NCBI GenBank assembly: GCA_963402885.1
Contig: OY727095.1
Span: forward strand, 29,331,001 to 29,395,000
DNA from: Antedon bifida
Taxonomy: Eukaryota; Echinodermata; Crinoidea; Comatulida; Antedonidae
Direction: 5' to 3'
Length of the DNA: 64,000 nucleotides
The first letter of the stretch is position 1. Each line of letters starts with the position of its first letter. Below, piece after piece: positions 28,543 to 41,185 of this stretch. The translations under genes and the position numbers were made by a program. Under the pieces are notes generated by a model. The model was not told the origin of the DNA and did not search any database. It saw only the letters and a list, made by a program, of their open reading frames with translations.

Positions 28543-31500
28543 TGTCGTGTATATTTTTTGTTAAAAGCAAACTTTGACTTTATTTCATATCTTGATAATA
28601 TAAGGAATGAAAAAAAATATGTTGCCATTTTTTCTAAAGAAATTTAAAGGACCAAATTCAAGATGGCCGCCAATACTCAAATAACCCTATTTAAAACCAG
28701 AATATCACCAATAACACAAATTATGAATGTGGAACAAGTCCGTTTTGATGGTATTACACATTATACAATCTTAACTATGTATAGCGATAATCTGTCGGCC
28801 ATCTTGGATTTCAAAATGGCCGCCACTAAAAAATAAATAATTTTTGTTGTTTCAACACAATGTTCTAAAATAGTCACTTCTCATAGGATTGTCTAAATAT
28901 AAGGCTGTCTAAAGTTGTCAATGTTCTCTATATAATACCCCTACTATGACCCTTGAATTACCTAATCGTTCAAAGTTGGAGTTGCAAAAGTATGGAACAA
29001 CTTACATTGATATCAAATATTCAGCAACAATTAATTCTAAATCTAAATTATAGATCTCATTTCTTTTCATAAAAGTGAAACTTGTATTTCAATGTTTGTA
29101 TCTCAGACAGGACCACAATATAAAACAAGTGTATTTATACCTTACTGGCAATTATACCCGCCACAGGGCGGCTTTCTAAATTAGTTTAAAGCCTTCTCAG
29201 ACCCCAGTGTCCCTATACCCGCCAACCTCCACCCCCCTTCAATAACATCCCACACTCTTTTTTAAAAACAAATTCTTCCCAGGACAAATGTCAATTCAAC
29301 TTTAGGGTTAGGGGTATACATAGCTATGATAGGCCTATGTTTTAAGTACGTTGTAAACTGTGTAAATGAATAGGTGTCATATTGGCTGATATATATAATT
29401 TAGATACTGCGGCCTCCAGCCTTCTTTCTCCTATCACCATCCCAGCCACAAAAACAAACTCCTCCCATGGACAGTTCAAATGTAGTAACTTTTCCTAGTA
29501 CAATTCCAATCACGTTATACTTCATTACGCCAGTATTTCCGCCCCTCTTCCTCCCTCCCAACACATCCCAGATACTGGGTGATTGTGTTTAAGACGTTTC
29601 CAGTACAAATTATGTTAGCCATCACTACCAACTCATAATCCCTCAGTGCCTGTTTTCAGATGTAGTTTAAAACATTCCCAGTACAGTTTCGGTCTTGGTG
29701 ACAGGCATACATCCCCACCCCCTTTCCAGGGCTAATTAAAATACTTTATAACAATTTCCTACCACACAGTTCTGGTCAATTTGATAGCTTACTACCCCTA
29801 GCCTAAGCAAAATTAAATTCCCGGTACAATTGCGGTCATTTTGATACCTCATATGCATGGTTACGTGCTGAAACAGAACTAACATCGAAAGTGAGGAAAA
29901 GTGGGCCATTTTGACCACATTTTGGCCCCTAATGCTTGGTTCCCACTAGAGACGCAACAAAACGACGTAACGCAACGTAAGGGATTTGACCAATCACAAG
30001 CGATGGATTTATTTGACGGTCGCTTGTCATTGGTCAACTGGTTTGCGTTGCGTCTACGTCCTTGCATTGCGTCCTAGTGGGAACCAAGCTTAACTTAGAT
30101 CCTAGATGGCGGATAATGTTCAAATTAGAACTTTCCCGGTACAATTCTGGTCATTTTGATACCCAATATGTAAGGTTATGTGCAGTAACAAATATTTGTA
30201 TAACGCACAAACAAACAAACGTACAAACTCTCTAACTTATAATATAGATTGTGAAATCCTGTATAAATATGGTGTTCAATAATAAATGCGTTATTGCCAT
30301 GTAATTCAATGTCTGAAACTTCAAGGCCATGGTCACCAGTATGGTTGGTAAGTTTTCAACCTGTCAACTTTTGGCAGAAGCTTGAAGAAAGATACAGCTC
30401 ATTCACAAGCTTCATGGGCAGCATTAACTCCCACTTCTCATCTTCTACAATCTCAACCGATTTCATTAGATGTACCTTAAAGTTGACCACCATTATACAC
30501 TGGTTTGATGAGTGCACATGGTTGTGGTATAAAAACTCATGTACTAGGGAAATACAAGATAATGCCTGGTGATGACTCTTGCCCGAGATGAGTGGAGGTG
30601 GACAGAGATGACATCAAGAAGCAATTATTTCGACCTGGTGAATTATATGGCTTTTAAACATGTAGCATTGTGAAAATAGTGTTGCGGCCAGTGCTTTTGT
30701 TGTATTGTATTACCTATACAACAGTGACACAAATATCTTAAAAACTCTGCTTTCTCTCTACAACTTCTGACACTTTTCTCGAAAAAATTCAGACAGAGAA
30801 AATGATTCTAAGTGACGTATCATTTTGTTTGAAAAACGCTGATCATAAAGATATTAACTTGAATACAGAGAGATGTGGTTAAACTATCCCTATATATGTC
30901 AGAGACACAAGACAACGATATCTGCACACATGGAAAGTACACATGCTTTTATAAAATATTTCTTTGCTCATGACCACCTGAACTATGGCCGGTTACTTCA
31001 GCTGTATCACTTTCAACAGATTACTGATATTGGAGTTTATGAGACGACATGTATGTGTGACAAAGGGAATTGCTGGATTTACATCAATTGATCAAGGTCA
31101 TTGAGCATGGTATCATTGGAATAACACAAATTAATAATTTCATCAGAGCTGGCAAATCTAGTTGATGAGTTTGAAAGCCAACATTTAAAGAGAGATGATA
31201 TCTTGATTAATGAAGAATGCTGCAAATCCCACAGAGGTGTTTGTTGGCCATGGCATGATGACATTGGACAGAAAATGTTTGAGGCATTGGTAAAAGTTTT
31301 GTAGAAGGCAAACTATATGAGATCCTAAGAAAAGGATGAATATTGGCAAAAAATATATATGACGGTGAATACAGGTGACAAACTTATCAAAGTAAAAGAG
31401 GACTCCAATAGAGATTCTTTGTCGTATCACATAGTCAGCTGGTACAGTACTGTATATAAGAACGTATGAGCATTTGGGGGTGAACTGAGGTATTGATTGC

Positions 31501-32199
31501 AGTACTTTTGCCAATTTGTTTCTGAACAAGCTTGTTGGGATCACAGATCAGTCTGTTGAAGTTTGATGGATACAATAGTAGAGAACGAAGGAAGGTCAAC
31601 TTACTATATTGCATGCATAATATATGCATTCAAGACAGCGCACTGATTAGAAATAATTATTTCATTTGGCAGAGTTAGTTAATCACCATGTTGTCATAGG
31701 CATATCATTTGTGTCATTTCAATCTAATTTAATTTAACTTACACACGTTTTAATAAGAAATTTAACCCTTTTTAAAAAAATGGCGGCCACCATTTTGTGT
31801 TAATAACCGTGTTGTTGTCATAGGCCTATCATTTTATGTGATTTCAATCAACGTCATAACTTGCACATGTTTTAATAAGAAGTTTAATCCATTTTTTTAA
31901 AATGGCGGCCATTTTGAAATTCAAAATGTCAAAATACTAATGAATATAGGTTTATAATAATTTTTATATAGCAGATAACCCATATAGCATTAATTTAAAC
32001 TTAAAATATTATTCATAATGGGTGTTACTTTGTCCAATATGGTACATTTATTGGATATTTTACGTATTGGCGGCCATCTTGGATTTGACACCCTTAAGCT
32101 TTTTAAAAAAAATGGCAACATATTTTTTTTATTACTTTACATCCTAAAGACACTAAATCAGCTGGAATTTTGCTTTTAACAAAAAAATGACACGAAATT
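28543..32199. mobile_element. Degenerate DNA transposon with long inverted ends
   Basis: The left end (tttttgttaaaagcaaa at 28555; atatgttgccattttttcta at 28618; caagatggccgccaata at 28659) is matched in inverted order by the right end (tattggcggccatcttgg at 32068; aaaaaatggcaacatat at 32107; tttgcttttaacaaaaa at 32169). Arms are about 280-420 bp and diverged. The plus-strand interior keeps traces of a transposon-type protein (HDHLNYGRLLQLYHFQQ near 30970; FTSIDQGHEHGIIGITQ near 31075), but with many stops. A TTAA MITE is nested at 29934. Confidence 0.65.
29934..30089. mobile_element. Solitary TTAA MITE nested in the older transposon
   Basis: GCTTGGTTCCCACTAGAGAC at the left, with the inverse at about 30070-30089 followed by TTAA at 30090. 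Its interior matches the CCAATCACAAGCGATGG subfamily at 27051. Confidence 0.75.
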
Positions 32200-34469
32200 A
32201 CATAGTGGCCTACACTATGTACTGAGTTATTTTCTCTGCCCCTTTTTTTATGTAACAGAACTATGTGCTATTACAGATTGGTTTATTTAGTGCTAAAAAT
32301 ATTTTTATTTTGTAAATAGAGTAAGAACAATTGAATACTGTTCTTCATGCTGCATTTACAACCAAAAACTAATTCTTTAAAAGAACAGGCACTATTGTCT
32401 CAAAAAAATTATCTCCAACCTTTTTACATAGTGAAACATTAGGCCTATGTTTACATTTGAAAAACATATGTTTTTCATCTTCTGGTATTTCACATCATTT
32501 GTTTGTATTTTTCATTTATTTATTTAATTGTATTTTGTTGGTATAATTCTAAGCAATAATTTGTAATTAAGTTGTGCATATTTTTTGTTTTTCTTATTTC
32601 TAACTTTGCTTGATCAAATTGTTAAACCAATTGACATTTTCAATACTAATTTCATGTTCCCCTTTGGGAATGGTAATGGGGGAAACAGCAGTATTTACTA
32701 ATCCAGTTTCTTCTGACTTCTAACATTGAATTTCACCTGGGTACATTAGTCTATTAATTTTTACTAAATCATTGATGTCATTAAAACCTTCATGACTTCA
32801 CATTTTTAGCTTTGTTTTTACATACAATTTCCTTATTTCCCCATAGGTTTTTTGCATAACTTCATAGGCCTACTATGCTTAGAATTCGCATAGAATTTTA
32901 TTACATTTCAATAAAATAAAGGCATATTATTATAAAATAACTGCACTCACTTATATTATTCAAATCTGACGTGTTCAATACCATAAATTCATTTCCAGTG
33001 CATGTTTTATGTAATACGAAGGAAGTATTTTCCATTTTACATGCTTTCTACAAAGAATTTTTTTACCCATAAGATGTTTATAGCTTTCACTTGACTATTT
33101 TACCAATTAATGTTTTCCTTTTTATTTTTCCTTTTTTCCATTCCATAGAAATTCAAAAGTTGTGTTATCCTTTAACAACACTTTCTGGAACATCAATTAA
33201 AGATGCAGTGTAAATTAATTGAGCTAAAGCTAAATTTTTTTAAACTGATTTTCTCAAATAGTTTAAGGTTCCTTGCTTTCCATGTATAACAACTTTTCAC
33301 TTTTTGTCCCAATTTAATTCTTTGCATAATTCTGTATCATATCATAAGTAGATTCCTAATATCTTTATTGGATCTGTGACCCAGTTTAATTTATATGGTT
33401 TATCATTTTTATATCTATTCTTACCAATCAACATGAGTTGTTTTTTTTTTATTTAAACAGATACTTCACAGAAATTACTAACAATGAATAGAGACTGTAT
33501 CATATGCAAGTTGTGCTATAATGGCGTCATCTTTTATAGGACTAGGCAAGATAATTCCTTGAAAGTTTAAATCGTTTTTTACATTATTGCAATTATTTCA
33601 TTTCAACATTTTCGGATACAAAACCATTGTTAACAATGACACATTCTGTCTTGCTATAAATGTTTTAAAGAAGAATCCAGGGCTGTAGACGTAATCCATA
33701 CACGAGCCTAGATAGGGAAGATCTGTACTGCCGTTAATTGCGAGAGGAGGTGGAAGTCCGGTACTGTGTAATGATAATGTTACAAGCCAGAAATGAAATA
33801 AAATCATGAATACATTTAACTCAAAGTACACTAACTAAACCTCTCTCTGTAGCGATATGTACGACTTGCCATGTATCTTTGCATATTAATTACGTTATAC
33901 AGTACATTGTAGAGTAAACATTAGTATGACACGCCATCACACATTTTGTATAACCAATTGCTCTAGATTATTCAACAATTGCAGGTTTCCGTGACAATCA
34001 CATTCAAATGATCTAGGTATTTATTTACATTTTCTTTGGAAATCCTCTTATTAGCTTATAGTTGTTCAAAAAATCTTATTTCTTCACCCAATATTTCTTT
34101 TGGGTTTTACAATGTATATGTTTTTTTTGATCCGTTACTTTTCTCTAGTATTCTCAAGTATTTTGTACACGCTCTCCTTCTTCTATCCATTTAACTCTTG
34201 ATCTTATATATAGATAGATATGATATGTTGTAATTAAATCTACGGAAAATTCTGGTGTAGAAATGTTGGATGGCAATTTGTTCCCGCTGGGTAATGATAA
34301 CCCTGCCACCGGACTATGTTATCTTTTTTTAACACGTTCAGGCACATCAAAATAGATGGCTTGATTAATAGTTCAGTAAAAGTATGGTTGAATGTAGAAC
34401 AAATTGTAACAGAATTTTGTTTTGTCTGTTTGACATGGTCCAAATAAATATCATTCAAAGTTTACCAAA
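32200..34469. other. AT-rich, probably ancient retroelement debris
   Basis: Short minus-strand fragments have a reverse-transcriptase-like flavour (for example around 33200-33560), but none shows a catalytic motif. No gene supported. Confidence 0.3.
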
Positions 34470-35855
34470 AAAAATGTGATGTTAAACATTTCAATTAGCA
34501 TAATTACCATGTGACATATAGCATCATATTGTAGTTATGACATCATAAAATGTCACAATACTGCTCAAATGGCATAGTGTATCATATAGGGAAAATGTAA
34601 AAAACTGCAGAAAAACTGCAAAAAATATTTCCTGTTGAAATTGATCATTAAGTGTCTTCATTTACAAAATCTCATGAAAATAGTAATTCTACAGAACTTA
34701 TGAAGGTTGTGATCAAGATCAAAAACTGATTTGTACTCACCACATACAGTAGTAATAGCACATCTTGTTTTGTGTTTCCTACAACTACATCTTTTAGAAC
34801 TTTATCTCATTTACATTGGTAAAGCATAATAAAACAAATATTGTATTGAGGCCATTGTCTGTGGTTCAGGCTGTTCAAACTTGTTATGGCACATAGACCT
34901 AATGTTTATCTTTAAAATACTGCTTCCAAGATTCAATGAGCATAACAAGGACATTCAATAATTTGCCAACAAGGATGAACAACAAGATGGTTTCAAACTT
35001 TTCAATACTAATTTTAGTATTTCAATTTTCGACAACAAGCAGTTATTTAACTAACTTGAAAGAAAATGTTGAGAAAATGGAATGGAAACTTTGAACAGAT
35101 AGAAATCTATTACTTTGCCATAATTGAAAAAGTGATGGCGTTTTAAGACAGAAGAAGTAAAACACTGGAATAATCGGTAGTTAAAGAAACATCTTGAGGA
35201 GCAAATTTGCAAATAACTGTTCAATCAACAGTTTATTTCAGAACTGTCAAAATCTTCGTAGTTATTTCGAATGAGAAAGGCGCTGCACTTCCAAAGAATC
35301 AAAAGGATGAATATTATTTGAAACAAGAACTGACATCTTTTGTTCCTTCCAAAACGAGACATCAGAAAAGTCGTTGAAGTATACAATTGCTGTCTATATG
35401 GTGGAACCTTTGGATATTTTGACGGCGCCAACTATAACATTTTCTATGTATATGTACTTTGGATACATATGTACTTTGGTGATCCAACTCAAGATTATGG
35501 ATAGAGTTTGAGTAATGATAGGATTAAACCACATTAACCTTATTACAAACTTAAGAATCTCTTTTTATAAAGTTATCAGATGCAAGAAACTTAATATAAA
35601 TGGGATTATTACAGTTATGAAAAGATGCAGTTGCACTATAACTTCTGATATCCAGTTGATGATCTTTACCTGGATGTGTTATCTATTTTCATGAGATTTA
35701 AAACATTTTTCCTGCCGTTTATATATTTTCCCTTAGAATAATGCCAATTGAGCATTATTTTGCCATAATTTTACATCATAACTATCTTATGACATCATAT
35801 GTACGTTATATGGTAATTTAAATGTGCTAATTTGAAACATCACATTTATATTTAT
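34470..35855. mobile_element. Inverted-repeat element of about 1.4 kb
   Basis: About 200 bp at 34470-34690 (aatgtgatgttaaacattt, taattaccat, agttatgacatcataa, ctcatgaaaatagtaa) recurs inverted at 35650-35855 (ttttcatgagatttaaaa, ttatgacatcata, atggtaattta, aaacatcacattt). The interior has only short ORFs. A non-autonomous DNA transposon is the likely class. Confidence 0.6.
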
Positions 35856-36505
35856 TCATACAGTAATGCACTTAAGTAGTCTGAAACCAACAGTTAAGTA
35901 GATACAGAGCTTCAAAATGGTATAGTTTGAATTTATACTAATTAAATCACTTCTTGTCCGGTTTTGGTAAGCCTTGGGTATGATGCTCATTTGGACCATA
36001 TCAACCAGACAAAACAAATTCTGTTGCAATTTATTCTAGGTTCACCATGTTTTTACTAATTATCTTTACTGGATTATAAAGAAGCTAAAGCTAAACTTGT
36101 TAACAAAACTTTTCAAAAAGTCTAAGGTTCCTTGCTCTCTAACTGTTTAATGACAACCCTATCTGTACAGATAGAATGTGTCATTGTAGACAATGTCTTT
36201 ATCCATTTACAAAAAATACTAAGTCAATTGCTTTTCTAAAATCAAGTAACAATATTTCCCTTTCAATATCTTTTTTAACAGTATAACTTATAGGAGATTG
36301 TCAATTAGCCTAATGCTTTCTCCAGCAAAATCACCATGTTACAGCCTTTTTGGTCACTATTTACAACATATTTAATATTACTAATGTACACACACTTGAA
36401 CAGAAATTTCATAAAAAATTCCATCTGTTAAAATCTCCTCTTTCTTCCAAAATTCAATTTTGTCCATTATTTGATGTTATCAAACCATTGTTTCCTTCAG
36501 ACTTA
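35856..36505. other. Non-coding, nothing recognised
   Basis: Short frames only; fragments related to 33170-33300 (gagctaaagctaaa; aaggttccttgctt) recur at 36080-36140, showing shared repeat debris. Confidence 0.35.
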
Positions 36506-36590
36506 CAGTGGCGGATCTAGGGGGCGTGAATAGGGTGGCCCCTTAATTCTAAAAAAAAAAACAAATATTTTTTCCCAATTTTTTTTGGTT
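36506..36590. mobile_element. Terminal fragment of a CAGTGGCGGATC-type transposon
   Basis: CAGTGGCGGATCTAGGGGGC followed by ggtggcccc is a frequent end of non-autonomous DNA elements in animals. The other end is not visible here. Confidence 0.4.
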
Positions 36591-36599
36591 AATTGCTGT

Positions 36600-39000
36600 T
36601 TTCATCACCAATCTTGCCACCAACCCCCGTAAAAGATTGAACAAATACTGTCACTTTTCCTTCGTCCTTTAAGGCTTTATGAATTGATTGTATTTTTTTA
36701 AGCTTTTCTATTGCTGTTTCTATTCCTATTTAAAAGGACAAAACCGTTGTTGTGTATTGTCTTGTACCTCTTAACGTCGAACTTTAAATTATAATATTTG
36801 TTGATGGTTTTTCTTTCAACATACCTTCTTTTTTTACTAATTTTGTGATCCGGCTCCTGAGTTCCGTTACACAGTGTGCCTCTATAGGGCTATTTGTTAT
36901 ATTTTCTAAAAATAGATACAGATCTGTCAATATTTGATGTTTGTCCATTTGTAAAAATATTTTGTTTCCATGTTTGTTTGTTTGGTAATCTTTAATGCCA
37001 CACACCCAGTAAAAGATTGAACAAATACCTGTCACTTTTTTCTCCTCCTTCAAAGCATCTTCAATGATTACTTGATTTTTTTTAGTTTTTCTATTGCTGT
37101 TTCTTTTCCTATTTAAAAACACAAAACCGTTTAATAACCTTATATTGTAATATTTGTTGATGTTTTTTCTTAATCAATGGCTGGCACCTGCAATAGCCTA
37201 GATATACAGAGCCATTATCAACATACCTTCTTATACTGATGTTCCTTAAATCGGAGACATTTATATTGTGACAATATTGTGCTATTAGGCTCCTTATTTC
37301 GGTTACACGATGGGCCTCTATATTGTTTATATAATCATTTTTTATTGAAATCTTTTAAAATATTTTTTTTTTATCACCGTATTGACTGTATAAATCTGTT
37401 TGAATGTGTATTTGTTCTGTTTCGTGCAACATTTGGCTTTGATGGTCAGTCAGCAACTTGACATTCAGTTTCCCTTGTCTTCACTTCAGTTTGACTCATG
37501 TGTACAGGTTTCTTTTGTGCTGATCGAAACAAGTACTCATAATTAGGTTGTTGGTACAGCAAATTCGTCTGCCTGAACTGGTTTTAAAAGCCATAAATGG
37601 TCCACCAAAAACATCCAAAAGGTTTTGGTGTGACAACCCAGTACAAATAAAGAGTAATTAATTGACATATCCGCAAGATTAGGAGATTGTTACTGTTTTC
37701 AATTTAATAAAATTACTAATCCCTTTTTGGTCTATCTGAACAAATTATTCAATTCAATTTGTACCTTTTAACTCCTTTAAAGTGGCTTTGTATTTCTTTA
37801 AATCAATTTCGGTTGCCTAGTCTTCTAAACATTTCTGAGGATTGGCTGGTACTAAAATGTAAGCTAAACCATTGATTAGTTTGTCATTCAGATGAATGTT
37901 GAACAATGTTTTTAAAGCTTTTCGATTATTTGTACACGGACAAAAAGACAACGATGCTTTTGGATCTTTAATTCCCAATCCATTAAACTTAAATGAGGAC
38001 AATATACTTATGACTTATTATGATTTAATTTGTTCTGTTGCTCAACAGCCTCCACACTTCATTCAGAGAACATCTATATATTTAAATTTCTAGCTGATCT
38101 AATTATAAATCACATTTATCTCGTCATGCACTTAGCTCTCTTATTTCCTTAAATATGATAAAAATAACCAAATACCTTTTGTAATAACCTTACACAGACA
38201 CAATAATCTTTGTAAAAGTTATTGAAAGGATTAAGGTTATTACAAAAGTTCTGAACTTATTAACAAATTTATATTATTTGCTTTGATAATTTAGAATTAA
38301 TACCAACCAACTAAAAACTTAAGCAACTTTACATACCTCTATGTAGCAATATGTTCTTTGCACGTTATCCAAGGCGACAAGTAAACCTTTTTATTTTGTA
38401 TGGTTTATCAGCTAACTTTCCACTAATTTCCAGTTTTAGATTCATCTCTCATTTATCGCTGATGTTAAACTTTCGATGCATTCTGCTGTTTCAGAAAGTA
38501 CTGTTTCATCAGCATAACGGAGGTTAGAAGTTGGTACAGGTATGCCTTGTGATATATCGCGACGAACAGAACCTCTGATTTGCGAGCCACCATTCAGGCC
38601 TGTTGCTTTCCATACACCAAAATGGCTGGCACCTGCCATAGCCTGGGTATAAACAGAGCCATTGTAAACGTAATAAGAAGAAAAAGAATACGAGTTTTAT
38701 AAATATCTTATATATATTTATATATATTCACTTCAGCTGTCGTATCCATACAGTACATAATATGAATATAATTGGACATTATTATTCGAAATCAACATAC
38801 CTAATTCTTTTTTTACTAATTTTGTGATTCAGCTCCTGAGGTCCTTTTTTTTTTCCTAAAAATAGATACAGATCTGTTAATATGTGATGTTTGTCCATTT
38901 GTAAAAATATTTTGTTTCCAAGCATCTTCAATCATTACATTAATATACACTTGGTTGTTATGCAATGAAACTACCACTATCGGAATGTTATGGTTATTCA
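36600..39000 (-). pseudogene. Decayed exon sets of the repeated a-b-c-d gene
   Basis: Minus-strand exon copies in varying decay: exon b at 37029-37108 (IIEDALKEEKKV), exon c at 36825-36905 (NITNSPIEAHCVTELRSRIT), a second c at about 37226-37330 joined by a short intron to a d fragment (about 37172-37190), an a/b fusion near 38930-38990 (IPIVVVSLHNN then IEDAW), a damaged c near 38805-38860, and d near 38575-38640 (ending at the LINE fragment). Deletions and frame breaks suggest most of these are not expressed. They belong to the same family as the better sets at 41186-43326 and 44690-48640. Confidence 0.55.
38442..38545 (-). mobile_element. Non-LTR reverse-transcriptase fragment
   Basis: The minus-strand peptide PVPTSNLRYADETVLSET contains the YADD-type catalytic box with Asp-Glu in place of Asp-Asp. 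It is fused to an exon-d fragment by rearrangement. Confidence 0.5.
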
Positions 39001-39507
39001 ATTTTTATTCTTCTTGTTTAATGATTTTGTTATGAGCACAGCAGCTGAACATTGTTTGGAAGTTAATTTAACGTTTGTTAAGGTTCAGCGGACGTCAGAA
39101 AGGCCCTTATTTGGTTGTAAACGTTTCGCTGATCTTATTCGTATCCAATTCATTATCACTATGCACAAGTTCAAGCGAAATGGTATTACTTCTGATTCTC
39201 GCTGATTTTAATCATGAGCCTATTGTAATGTGGTCCAGCTACAAAATATCAAAGGTATTATCTGTAATGTCATATTTAAGGAACGGTCCATGCATGTACT
39301 GGGAGGAAAAGGGAACATTCCTTGATGATGAGGAAGCATCAGTATACTATACTAAAATACGGAATTTGTAAATTCCAAAAATAAGGGATGAGACGGTTGT
39401 ATGCTCTACCATTCTAAGGATCGCAACTACATATTTAGACTTAGTCACATACGTTTAACCATTCAGTAAGACGCAAAACTTCACAATAATAATCATTAAG
39501 AGAGGCA

Positions 39508-39717
39508 TTATCCGATACCATCTGCATATTTAATCACCATGCAGGATTCGCACACAGGGCGGTAATCATTGGTGTAGAGGATGTACAACACGACACCGAA
39601 GGCTGATGAAAAGTCAATTAACATTAACAGAAGACGGGAGTATGTGTTCTTATCTAAATGTTTCTGAATTGAATGGACAAAGGGTCGCTGTAGTAGCATC
39701 CTCCACACCACGACCAC
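39508..39717 (-). mobile_element. Non-LTR reverse-transcriptase fragment with internal deletion
   Basis: The peptide runs FVHSIQKHLDKNTYSRLLLM, LIDFSSAF and then directly GVVLYILYTND and KYADGIG. The first and second catalytic blocks are thus joined by a deletion, and the second Asp of YADD is changed. Confidence 0.65.
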
Positions 39718-39719
39718 CC

Positions 39720-40310
39720 TCTATGCCGAAATGCATGGGATCCAACTCGTTATGGAAAAAATCAACTTTGATTTTGGTTATATAAAGTCTCGAAACATTT
39801 TACGAAAAAGCATTTGACCCTCGACCCTATTTCTCAATGTTTCCATACATAATTCGACTAAAATGCAAATATATAAATCAGTGAATCATCGGGATGAGTG
39901 ACGGGTGTGATGCTTACATTTTTATCTCCTATCTTAAAGAAACTAGGAATTAACAAATCCTTTGTTGAGGTCGGAAACAGCAATTGTAGGTTGTTTATAT
40001 TGGGTATGATAAAATAAGAAGGGTTAGTCCGAAACGTCATCTTTGTGTAATTTACAAAATATATATTTGCTTAAACTATTAATTTAATTTGCATTAAAAC
40101 AATATTTAAAATATTTACATTAAAACTACAAAAACAGAAATGGTATCAGCTTTAAAAATGATTTAATTTACATTAAAACAAACTAAAAAGTACTTACATT
40201 AGAACTACAAAACAAAGAAAGACCTTTCATATTATATTTATTATATTTTAATTATATTGAACTTATATCAATTACTAGTTTTTCTTGCTCCTCCTCTTTC
40301 TCTTCGTTTA
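39720..40310. other. Non-coding, nothing recognised
   Basis: AT-rich; a short tandem similarity (taatttacattaaaac / actacaaaa) occurs around 40085-40210. Confidence 0.35.
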
Positions 40311-40319
40311 TTACTTTAC

Positions 40320-41110
40320 ATTATGCCACGCATTTTGCCCATTCATGAATGACACACACTCCGCTATAAAAATATAAAAATAAATATATAAATATCACAG
40401 GCGATTTTAAAGTTGCATCTCTGATTTTGGGTGCAAATATATACGTTATCGCCTATAAATGATCCGGGGAAGAGTGAACTCTTACTGTATTAATAAATAA
40501 TAATAAATCTGAAAGGGAAAAGTTAATGATTGTATGAACGCATACCAAAATGTAGACTTACCGGTCTGGAAAGAGACATACTGTATGTTCTATATATTTT
40601 TACTTAATTTGTAATACCGTATATTCATCAGTTTATTTGAAAAATTAATAAAAATTTTCTGTATAATTCCGCTTTCCCTTCCGTATTGACTTCCACCCAT
40701 TACCTTTTACGATACGTCCACTATAAGCATTTAGTTAAAGATGTATTGTCCCTTGAAACACAAAAAATGAAGGTCAAAATATTCTAAATTGAAATTGGCC
40801 ACATCAAAGTAATATTAAAGTTTATTCACCTTAAGTCAAAAATTTTGAGCCAAAAACAACCAGTTTAAACCACGAGTATGCATTATGCATGATGCTAATT
40901 AGGATTGTTGAGAAGGTGTTTTCACAGATTGCGAGGATATGTTTTGATCGAAAACTTTGACTGGAAGTCAAAGTTATTTTTTGAACAAAAAAACGTATTT
41001 CAGTTAAATTTTTTTTTATCCCGACTAATTTTTGGTGAAAGTTAATAATTATTATACTTCAAAATGACCCATTTTTTTTCGAAATATTTATTTTTTTATT
41101 TTTTTGGAGT
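40320..41110. repeat. Copy 1 of a large segmental repeat (paralogue at 43690-44660)
   Basis: Shared blocks include ggtgcaaatatatacgtt, atgatccggggaagagt, tgaacgcataccaaaatgt, taagcatttagttaaagatg and gtcccttgaaacacaaaaaa. The order is conserved with small indels. It belongs to the duplicated gene region, lying between exon d and the next exon set. Confidence 0.7.
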
Positions 41111-41185
41111 CAGTCAAAGGGACAATACATCTTTAACATAATTATTAAAATATAAAAAGGGCCTGCCTTTTGTAAACGTTCATGG

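Noticed and set aside
36784-37122. Single 112-codon minus-strand gene
   Set aside because: The frame runs through exon b, an intron-like stretch and exon c; comparison with the other copies shows splice borders at 37029 and 36905.
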